A DNA stretch of 64,000 bases from JANXLS01 sp035308565 (GTDB taxonomy: Bacteria > Planctomycetota > SZUA-567 > H5-PLA8), in the NCBI GenBank assembly GCA_035308565.1, contig DATGGK010000055.1, positions 11,869 through 75,868 of the forward strand, in the 5' to 3' direction. A program made the position numbers and the translations under genes. The notes below the pieces were generated by a model. That model was not told where the DNA came from and ran no database searches. It was given only the letters and a program-made list of their open reading frames with translations. Below, one piece after another: positions 1 to 12,000 of this stretch. Positions within the stretch are counted from its first letter, which is position 1; every line of letters starts with the position of its first letter.

Positions 1-1
1 T

Positions 2-3000
2 TCAACCGCACAGTCCAAAGTTGTCGCGTTAAAGGCCGCGTTTGTCCTAAGCGTCTTGTGCGCCGCCGGCGCATACGCCGCCAGTGGCACGTGGGTCCCT
101 GCGGCGGGAGGGGGTTGGGGTACCGCATCAAATTGGAACCCTGCCGCCGTCCCCGGCTCCGCAGCCGGCGACATCATCAACATCATGACCAACATCACGG
201 CGACAGCGACGATCACCCTCGACGCCAATCGCACCGCCGGCACGATTGTGCTCGGCGACGCTGACGGCACCAACACCTTCGCCCTCACCGGCAACGCGCT
301 CACGCTCAACCAAACCGGCGGAGCGCTCTTCCGCTTTGGAGCGCCCGGCATCACCACTGCCACAACTAACAGCATCTCCTCCACCATCACACTCGCCAGC
401 AACGCGCGCTTCTACTCAACCCTGGCCAGCCCTCAAACACTCTCCGGTGTCATCTCCGGCGCATTCAGCGTCACCTACGACAACGACGACGGCGTGACAG
501 TAATAGGCCCAACCGCGCTGCAAGGCCAATTCATCGCGTCCGCCGCCAACACGTACACGGGGACAACGACCATTAATGATGTGCGCGTAAATGCGACCAA
601 CGCCGCCGGCCTGGGCACCGGCGCGTGCACAGTCACTGCCACCGGACAAGTTTTCTTGAATTCCGCCATCACCGTCGCCAACGCCATGAACATCACTGGT
701 AACGGCTGGGCCGAAACCGCCGCCGGCCAGCCCTTCGGCGCGCTGCGCATTGACAGCAGCGGCGTCATCAGCGGCGCCGTCACTCTCGCCTCCAACGCAA
801 GCATCGGCTGCAACACGGGCACCGGCACCGTCAGCGGCGTTGTCTCCGGCGCGTCTTCCACGCTCACCAAAGTCGGCGCGGGCACGCTCGTCTTAAGCGG
901 CGCCAACACCTACGGCGGCGGCACGACCATCAGTTCCGGCGTCCTCCAGCTCAATAGCGCCGCCGGCGCCGGGACGGGAACGATCACACTTGGCCCGACC
1001 AACACCACCGCCAATCGATTGCAGATCAACGGCGGCGTGACGATTGCCAACACCGTCACCATCCCGCAAAACGTAACCGGTGCGTCGGCTACCTCGGGCG
1101 TGATATCTCAAACCGGCACCGGCCAAAGCCGCATCAACGGCAGCGTGACCGTCAGCGGCACGCCGACAACCGGAGGCACGTTCAGCGGCTCGGCCACTGT
1201 CGGAAACGAATTGGTTCTGGGCGGTTCGATTCTGGGCACCGTTCCGGTAACGCAGATCGCCGGGCGCGTGATTTACGCCGGCCCCAGTTCGCTCTACTCC
1301 AGCCTGTCAGTGACGGGCACAGCCCTCGCAGGCGCGACGAATGGTGTGTCGAGTTCCGCAGCCGTGACGCTCGGCGGCTCCGGCACCGGCACGCTCGATT
1401 TGAACGGCTTCGACCAATCGCTCTCCGGTCTCACGTTCGGTACAGCGGCCACGGCCAATACCGGCATCGCCACCATCGGCGCGCGAACGCTCACCCTCAC
1501 CGGCGATATCAACACCGTGGCCCAGACCACTGGCGTCACGGCGCACGCGATCAATGCCACCACCGGCACGCTCTCCTTTGGCGCGACGCCGCATAATCTA
1601 GTGATCAACGATACGCCCGCGCAGGACGATCTGGTCATCTCGGGAGCCAACATCACTGCCAGCGGCGGACTCACCCAAAGCGGCGCTGGCACGCTCGCCA
1701 TGAACGGCGTCAACATGAACGGCATCCTCACCGTCAGCGCCGGCTCGACGCTCGCCACCGGCAAATTCAACACGAACGGATCGTTGACCACGACGGGCCT
1801 GACGTTCCTCACCGGCGCGTCCAACGTGCGCATGAAGATTGGAGCGACCAACACCGATTTGATCACCGTCAATGGCCCGCTGGTCACGGGCGGCACAACG
1901 ACGTTGAATCTGACCCAATTTGGCGGCAATCTGACGGCCGGCACTTATCCGCTGATCAAATACACAGGCACCAGCCCCGGACTTTCCGGATTCGCTCTCG
2001 CGCCCGTCGGTCACACCACCAGCACGCTCGTCGATACAGGCACCGCCATCGCGCTCAGCGTCACGGCCAACGATCAAGTCATTTGGGACGGCACCAATTC
2101 CGGCAATTGGCAAACCGGCGTCACCGGCAACTGGAAACTTGCCACCCCGCTGACCGCCACCGACTACATTGACGGTGACGACGTCGTTTTCAATGACAAC
2201 CCGACCAACCCCGTGATTACCATCCCTAACAACGTAACGCCCTCGCGCATCACCTTTAACAATGCCACCACCGCGTACTCGTTAACCGGTACGGGAACTT
2301 CTGGCATCCTCGGCTCAACTGGCCTCACGCTCAACGGCGCCGGCCTGGTGACGCTCAACGGCGTCAACTCCTACGGAGGCGCGACCACGATCAACGCCGG
2401 AACGCTCGAAGTCGTGCGCACGACGGCCGCGAACACGCTGGTCAACACCAGCGGCGTGACCATCGCCGCGCCTGGCACACTCAAACTCGACAGTGCCAAC
2501 GTGGATTTCACCTTCGACCGCAACATCGGCGGCACGGGCACGGTCTTGATCGACACCGCCACCGGCGGCACCGCCGCCGCGCACGGCGTCACGATTTCGG
2601 GGACCAACACCGGCTTCACCGGCCTCTGGAAACTCACCCCCACCGGCGCTGGAGCCAGCGGCACTTTCCGCACAGTCGATAGCTCCACGAACCAAACCAC
2701 GATGGGAACCGCGAACATCGAAGTAGACGCCGGCGGCCAATTGTGGCACAACGCGTCGCTCACCAACAACATCGTGATCACCGGCACCGGCTTCAGTGAA
2801 ACCGGCGGCGGCACTCCCGCCGCTGCGCCGACCACTCTGGCCAACGGCGTCTATGTCGGCACAGGCACCACCCCGTTCAGCTACGGCGGAATCGGCGCCG
2901 TCCGCATGGACAACGGCACCACGCTCTCCGGCAATATTGTTACCAACGGCAACGCAAAAGTCATGGCGTTCGGCGGAACCGGCACACTATCCGGCACCAT

Positions 3001-6000
3001 TACCTCGACCAACACCACCGACGTCCTTTACTTCGGCGGCGGCACGACCACCACAACTTCAACCCACATCATCACCGGCAACTTGAACGCCGCGCACGTC
3101 ACCGTCAACTCCGGCTCCGCCGCGACCGCCACCACGCAGTTGCTCCAAATCGGCAACAACACCGCGTCAGGCACGCTCTCCACGCCCGAAACCGTCCTCT
3201 TCGGCCAGTCCGCCTGCACCGCCGAATTGCGCTTCAGCCGCAGCGACGGCTACACCATGGCCTCCGGCCAGACCATCGTCGGCGGCGCGGCCACGTCCGC
3301 CGATCTACTGCGCACGAAAGTCACCATTAACACCACCGGCACCGGCTTCAACATTGGAACGGTGGGCGCCAACACCATTGGTTTGTCGGATGGCACCAAT
3401 GGCGGCTACCTCTCCGTCGCCAACGTTGCCACCGGCGGCATCCTGAACATCGGCTCGCAGGCGTCTATCGCCGTGAATCAATTGTACGTCGGCGACAATG
3501 CAAGCTGCAACGGCACGGTCAATCAAGTCGCCGGTTCGGTCGTCAACGTCATCGGCCAGGTCCGCGTCGGACATTTTGCTACCGAAACCTCCACGTACAA
3601 CATGCAGGGCGGAACGCTCACGCTAATCGGCCCCTCGTCGCTCAATACACCCTCCGTGGCGGCCGCCGGCGGCAATGGCACCAATGGCGATAACAACCTC
3701 AATACTCTCGCCACAGCCGCGGTCGTCGGCGGCGGTATTTACGTCGGCATCGACGGCACCGGCGTCTTCAATCACACCGGCGGCACCGTCACCACCAACT
3801 GGCTCGTGATGGATAACCGCACCGACACCCCCGCTGGCCAGAATATGCCCGACGGCATTGACCGCTACAACCTCAGCGGCGCAAGCTCCGTGCTTGCCAT
3901 TCGCAGCGCGTGGGGCCTGATCCAGCGTAATCCGTCGTCTGCCGTCAGTTTCGGCGGCGGAACGATCCGCATCGACAACTCCGGCACCGGCGGCCCCGCC
4001 AACAACACCGGTCCCAACATCGTCGTCCCGCTCGACGCCACCATCGACACCGTCACCGGCAGCACGACCACTCTCGACACCAACGCCGCCGTCAACACTG
4101 GCAACGCTTTCACGCTTACCCGCGATATCCGCGGCACCGGCACGCTGGCGCTGATCGGCGGCGGCACGCTGAATTTCAATCCCACGGCCGCGACTCAGAA
4201 CATCGCCGCGAAACTGACCGGATCAGTCAATCTCGTCAAACTCGCCACGACCGCCAATAGCATCACGACCATCAGCGGCTCCGGCGCAGGCTACACGGGT
4301 AACATCACCGTCTCCGCCGGCCGGTTGAATGTTCCCAACGATCTTGGCGCGGGATCCATTACCGTTGCCGATACCGCCAGCCTTGGTGGCGAACCGGTCA
4401 ACGTCACCACGCTGACGCTCGGCGCGACGACCGGCTGCACACTCTTCTACGATCCAACCACCGCGGGCGCGATCACGACCAGTTCACTGGTCGTCAACGG
4501 CACCGTCGCCCTCGATGTTTCCGCGCTCCCGACTGGACTCGGCCCGTTCACCGTGATCAACTACACAACGCGATCCGGCGCCGGGACGTTTGTTGCGGCT
4601 AATGCCGGAACTTACCGCGGCGCGCCTGTGATCACCGACACGGGCACGTCGATCACCATCACTTTTGCGGGCTCGAATTTGACCTGGACCGGCGCGGCCG
4701 GCACCGCGTGGAATCTCAATTCCGCGCTCAACTGGGTCGATCCGACGCCAACGCAGACTGTCTTCTTCAACGGCGATTCCGTCACGTTCCCCGAAGGCGG
4801 CCTCAATCCCGCCATCGCGCTTGCCGGTACGCTCTATCCCTTCGGCGTCACCGTCAATAACACGACCACCAATTACACGTTCACCGCGTCTGCCGGCAAT
4901 CAGCTTTCCGGCAGCACCGGCTTGATCAAAACGGGAACCGGCACGCTGACCTTGACCGGCCCCGAGCTCTTCAACGGCCCAACCACCGTCGGCGGCGGAA
5001 CGGTCGTAATTAATGCCGCCACGAGTCTGGGCAGCGGCAACACCGGCAACAACCTCATCATCAGCGGCGGCGGAAAACTGAGCTACACCACGGCTGGCGC
5101 GTTGGATTTCGGCGTCAACCGCAACATCACCGTCGGCACCGGCGGCGGAAGCATCTCGTTCAACAACGCAACCGCTGAGAACATCACCATCTCCGGCAAT
5201 CTCGTCGGTACGGGTCCGGACAATTTGTCGTTCGCCAGCGCCAGCACTGCCGCCGGCACCTATATCCTCAGCGGCGTCAATTCCGCCTTCGCCGGCAGCC
5301 TCTCCGTTGATGCGGCCAGCACGGGCATCACAACCTTGCGCATCCTCTACCCACAATCCGCGCCCGGCGGCGGCTCGATCACCGTCAACTATCCGCCCAA
5401 CGGCGCCAGCGGAAACGCAACCACGCTGGATATGCCCGGTACCACCCTTCCCGCCGGTGTCACGTTGAATCTGACCAGCTTCCTCAACGGGGCCGTCAGT
5501 CTGCGCACGCAGGTCACCTGCAATTCGGGCGTCTGTAATCTCAACGGCCCTCTCGTCTGCTCAGGCACCGCGATTATTCAATTCAGCCCGAATACGAATT
5601 GCGTGATGAACATCAACGGCAACGTCACCGCCGGAGCCGGTGGATTCAATGGCCCCAGTTCGGTCTTCTTCGTGCGCGGGAACGGCACCGGCTTCGTCAA
5701 TGGCGTGATCAACCTGCCCGGCGGAAATGTCGACAAGACGGACGCCGCGACCTGGCAGTTCAACACGCCCGGCGGCAACTGGGCCTCGACCGGCGTGCTC
5801 AGCACCGGCAGCGTGAAAATCGGCGCCAATGATGCGCTCGCCACGAACGCCCTCTTGAACATTGGCCAAGGCAGCGACAACGCCGCCTCGCTCTTTGACT
5901 TGAATGGCTTTAATCAGACTGTCAACGGACTCACTTGGACCGCGGGAAATGGCAACAGTGCGCGCGGCGTTGGCAACACTGGCGCAACACCGTCTACGTT

Positions 6001-9000
6001 GACGCTGAACAGTGCCACCGACTATGTCTACGGCGCAGTCACAGGCATCACCGGCGGCAACATCACCGGCAATATCGCCATCGTCAAGAACGGAACAAAC
6101 ACTCAAACTTTCTCCGGTCCAACGTATTCCTACACGGGCAACGTGACCGTCAACAGCGGTACGCTCGTCGCCGGCGGCAACGTCACCAGCACGGCGCTCG
6201 GCAATCCGACCGTCGCTGGACGCACTGTCACGGTGAACAGCCCGGGCATTTTGAGCTTCACAACCAACAACGTCTTCGGCAACGGCATCGGCAACGCCAA
6301 CCTGCCCGCCGTCACCGTCTCCAGCACGCTGACCTCCACCCGCTACAACGTCCTCGGCAATCTGACGCTCAACGGGGCGCTGCTCACGCAGGCCTCGACC
6401 GACACAGGCATCTATCAAGGCTTCCAATTTTTGGGCGGCGTCACCGTCGGCGGCACCGCGGCCTCGTCCATCACGACGACGAACGCCAAAGGCAATCATC
6501 TCGCCGCCAACACAGTCTTCAGCGTCGCCGACGTCACCGGCGATTCCAACCCCGATTTGATCGTCAACACTCCGCTCATCGACCAATCTGGCGACTTCGC
6601 GAGCGCAGCGGGCGGCCTGACCAAAACCGGCGCGGGCACCATGTCCGTCACTGCCGCCGCCAACACCTTCACCGGTCCCATTACCGTCAACGCCGGCACG
6701 CTCTCCTTCTCCGGCACGCTCGCCACGCCCGCCGCTGTCGCCGTCAACAGCGGCGGCGCGTTGCAGTTCGCCTCCAACTTGGGCGCGGGCGGAGCGGCCA
6801 ACACCGTCTCCGTCAATAACGGCAAACTCAGCTTCACCGGCGCCGCCTCGGGCACGCTAAACACCAACAACGTCATCACGCTCGGCGCCGGCACGGATAC
6901 GCTCGATGTCGCCAACACCGTCACGCTCTCGCTCCCAGCCGGCATCGCCAACAGCAGCACGGGCAACCTGGTCAAGACCGGCCCCGGCACGCTGGCTGTC
7001 ACCGGCAACGTCAACCTCAACGGCGGCTCAACCACCGTCAGCGGCGGAACGCTTCAAGCCAGTTTCGGCACGAATGGCACCAGCACCATCAACGTCGCCG
7101 GCGGCGCATCGCTGAAGCTCATCGATGCCAACAGCACACCGACGCCCACGCCCGTCACGCTGACCTTGAGCGCAACGCCGGGCGCGTTGACGGTCGGCGG
7201 CGGCGCGCACCTGGGTCTTGAACTGGGCGCCGCGGGCACCAACGACGAAATCGTGGTTGCGCCGGGCGGCACCGCCGTCACCAGCGGCACGATCACGCTC
7301 GACCTCATCGCGGTGAGCGGCTTCGCTGGCGGGTCGTTCAATCTGCTCGCCGCTGACAGCGGCCTCAAACCGGCAGGCGTGAACTATGTTCTGGGCACCG
7401 CGCCTCAAGGCTTCAACTACACCATCACCGCCACCGACACGCTGGTCAAGCTTCAAGCCGACCAATTGGTCACGCGCTACTGGACTGGCAACAACGGTTT
7501 CTCCTGGACCGCGACTGGCCCGACCAATTGGAGCGACGATTCGGCAGGTTTAATCGCCGACACGCCGCCCAATGCCGGCAAAACCGGCATCTTCAGCGCC
7601 AGTTCCAACACCAACCTCGTCATCACCACGACGGTCGATTCGCCCTTCGTCTTGGACAGCATGCAATTCATCAGCACACTGGCGACGCAAGTCAACATCG
7701 GGCCCGGTATCGCGGGGACCCTGACGTTCACGCCCAGCAGCGCGGCCAACGGCCTTTCCGTCGGTTCCAGCGCCGGCATCGTCAACAACCTCACGCCGGT
7801 CACGCTGGGCGCGAACCAAACCTGGTTCGTGGATGGCACCGGATCCAACGGCTCCGCTTACAATCAATCCGGCGATCTCGCCTTCAACAATACGCTCACC
7901 AAAACCGGCGCGGGCCTGGTCTCGCTCAGCGGCAACGGCACTGGCAGCGCCACCGTCACGCTTGCCGGCGGCACGCTCGCCCTCAACAGCCCCACGGCGA
8001 TAGGCAATGGTACGCTCATCATCCAGCCCGGCACCACGCTCGACAATACCCTCGGAGCGCCAAACGCATTGACCGCCAACAACCCGCAGACATGGAACGG
8101 CAGCTTCACTTTCGCCGGCTCAGCGGATTTGGACATGGGTACCGGCGCCGTCACCGCCAACGGCGGTCCAATTGTCACCGTCAACGGCGGCAATTTCACC
8201 GTCGGCGGCGTGATCACTGGCACAAGCCTCACCAAGGCCGGCGGCGGCACGCTCATCGCCAACGGCAATAATAATCTCAGCAGCAGCCTGACCGTCAACG
8301 GCGGTACGCTCTCCATGAACGGCAACAACACGCTCGGCCCTGTCACCGTCAACACCGGCGGCACACTCACCCTCTCCGGCGCCAACACCATCGGCACCGG
8401 TGTCACGCTCGCCGGCGGCACGATCAACATCAACGCCAATTCGGTGCTGGGCGTCAATCCGTTCACGATCGGCACGAATTCCACGCTCAACAACACCAGT
8501 GGCTCGGCGCATCTTTTAAGCGCCAACAACGTTCAGTCCTGGGGCACGGCCTTCACGTTCCTCGGCGCCAGCGACCTCAACCTCGGCACTGGCGCGGTCA
8601 CCATGAACCCCAGCACCAACGTCAACGCGACCGCGGGAACGCTCACCGTCGGCGGCGTCATCAGCGGCATTACGCTGACCAAATCCGGCGGCGGCACGCT
8701 GGCCTTGGGCGCGTTGAACGCCTACACGGGCAACACGGTTTTGGACGGCGGCACGCTGCGTTACCTTGTCGATGCGCCCAACATCAAGACGCTTCAATTT
8801 GGCGCGGCCAACGGCAGTGTGAACACCTCCAATCTGGATTTGAGCAACGCCAACATGACCGCCACCAGCCTGCTGGTCGTCACCAACAATGCCGTCGCCA
8901 GCACCATCTCCATCGGCACCGGCAAAACACTGTCGGTGACCGGGCCGTTCACGATGGGCTACGATGCCGGCGGCGGCACTGGCGCGACCTTCTCCAATTT

Positions 9001-12000
9001 GACCGTCTCCGGCGCCGGCACTTTGTCGCTGACCAGCCCCACCGTCACGGTCGGCGTCAATCAGGCCGCCACGAACGCCGCCTATTGGAGCGCCCCGACG
9101 CTGGACGTGACCGCCCTTACTAGTTTTACGTCCACAAATACGACCTTCAATGTCGGCGTCGGCACCACATCGCAAGGCCCCGGCACCGTTCTGCTTTCGA
9201 ATACAGCCAATACCATCGTTGCTTCGACACTCACCGTCGGCGACACCGGCGGCAACAACGGCCGCGGCACCGGCACGCTGCGCTTCGGCACCGGCACCAA
9301 CGTGATTCAGGCCGACGCCTTCAACATCGGCCGCGGCAAAAACACCGGCCCCGGCGTGGTCAATTTTGCCTCGCAAACCGCCGGCAGTCCCGGCACGGTT
9401 ACCGTCACCAACAAAGCCGGCACCGGCCCGACTGTCCTCACCGTCGGCTTCAACAACGGCACTGCCACCGCGGGCGGCGCAGTGGGTACGCTCGATCTGC
9501 GCGGCCACGCCTCTACCGTCTCCGTCAGCACGATGGTTGTCGGCAGCAACAACATGACCAGCAACACCGGCGGCGTCTCCGGCACCGTCAATTTTGACAC
9601 CGGAACCTTCACCGTCACAACGCTAAGCATGGGCACGAAAACCGCCGCCGGAACCGGCGGCGCGACCGGCACATTGACCGTCGGCGGCGGAGCCTTCACC
9701 ATCAACACCGGCGGCAGTTTCCTCCTCGGCTCTCAGGCCACCGCCGGTACCGCCGCCGCGACCTTGAACGTCAACGGCGGAACGTTCACCTCCAACGCCG
9801 ACATCACTCAAGGCGGCGGGACCACCACCTCCACCATCACCGTCAACGGCGGCACGCTCGACATGACCAGCCACAACATCGGCGGCGCGACCCCCATCAA
9901 CGTCGTCGATTTCCAAAGCGGCACGGTCAGGAACATCAAGGAAATCAATGCCGGCGCGTTCCCGCTGAGCAAGTCCACGGGCGGCACCTTGATCGTTGAC
10001 GGCACCAACACCTACACGGGCGGCACCACCATCAATGGCGGCACGCTTCAAATCGCGCCGGGCAGCACGCTCGGCTCGGTCAATGCCACGCTCACCGCCA
10101 GCAACGGCACGCTCGATCTCGACGGCAACAACCTCATCGTGGGCAATTTCAACGGCCTGAGCGGCACGATTGTCAATAACCTCGATTTGACCAACAAAAC
10201 GCTGACCATCGGCAGCAACAACGCCACCGGCGGTTCGTTCAGCGGCGCAATCTTCGACAACAACAACGCCACGACGGGTACGCTCGCCATCACGAAAATC
10301 GGCAACGGCACGCAAACGCTCAACGGCACCACCTTCAACACCGGCGCGACGACCGTCAGCGCGGGGACACTGATCGTCGGACTGAGCGGAACGATTTCCA
10401 ACAGTGCGGTGACAGTCAACACCGGAGCGATTTTGCGCGGAGTGGGCACCGTCGCCAACGTCACCACCGCCGGCGGCACGCTCTTCCCCGGCACCGGCAA
10501 TTACCACGACGCCAACCCAGCCTTCGCGGCCAATCAGATCCTGAATGTCTCCGGCGCGTCCACGGTCGATTTGAGCGCCGGACGCTTCGGCGTGCTGCTC
10601 GTCCCTGGCGTGGGCGCCGGTTTTGTGACGCAACTGTCCGTCCCCACCGGCACCGTCAAACTCGGCGGCGCCTCCGTTCTCTCCGTCGGCGCGCAGGACG
10701 CCGGCGTGACCAACACTTACGGACCTACGGGTATGCAGTACGTCGTCATCACCCAAACCACCGCATCCATCACCAACTCCTTCGCGTCGCTCTTCGGCAC
10801 GGCGGTCACCGGTACTTCGCCGCCGTTCACCGTCCACTACTTCAACGGCGGCGCCGCTGGAACCGAAGTCTCCTCCGCCACGGCCGGCGGTCTGCTCGCG
10901 CCGCTCCCGGCCGATACCGTTCTGCTCGCGTACACAGGCGGCTCGGTTACGCCGGCCAAGATCGCCAATTTCAGCGCCAAGCCTTCCGGCGCCGGCGTGC
11001 TTCTCTCGTGGACCGCCATCTCCGAATACCAAAACGCCGGCTTCAACCTTTATCGACGAGCCGCGACCCGACGAGCCGCGACCGCAAGGGAGCGGGACGG
11101 CATCGCGGCTGCAAGCGCGTGGACCAAAGTCAACCCCGCGCTCATCGCCGGCCGCATCACCAATGCCGCCAGCAAAGAATACGCGTTCTACGATTGGGCT
11201 TCCGAAGGCGCTTTCGATTACAAGCTCGAAAGCATGAGTCTCTCCGGCGAAATCGAAACGCAGTTGCCGCTTGCAGAGAACATCCGCATTGAAAACGCCA
11301 CATCCGATGTGAATGCCGACGGCCTGAATGCGGCGGTCGCCAGTCTCGATGTCGCTCTTGCAACTGCGCGTGCGCAACAAGCCAGCGCAAAATTCGCGGC
11401 ACTGCCAGGCAGCGTGCAAATCCCAGGCACTCCGTCCGCGGCCTCTGCGCTGGCACGCCAAATCGATGGCTCGCTGGTTATGCCCGCGACAATCGCCGTA
11501 GGACGAGCCTCCGAGCCCGTCCAGCCCGTCCAATCCAGCGCAACCGCGATGCGCGAAGCGAACGGTGCTGCGTCGAGTCAGCCCGCTTTGGACGCGCACG
11601 CCGGAGACGCGTCCTACGCCGTTGGCGCGCGCTGGTTCACAGCCAGTTCCGCGAAGTCGCCGTCGTTCACCAGCGCGAAAGTCCTCTACAGCGCGAGCGG
11701 CGTGATGCGCATCCCTCAATCCGCACTTCCCGCCGGATTCAACATCAATCGCCTCTCTATCCAGCGCGAAGGCGTTTCGCTTCCCGCGCTCGCCGTTACT
11801 TCCGACGCCCTGATCGTCTACGGCGCTGGCTATTCCGACGATTACACAGACAAGGATGCGCTCTTCCTGCGCTCGACGAATGGAGCAACTTCCGCAGGAA
11901 CAATTCAACACGCGCAAGGCCTGTTCGAAGGGCTCGCCGACACCTCCTCGCCCGCGACGGCCGCCGCCGAATACCACGACGTGTACTTCGATTACACTTA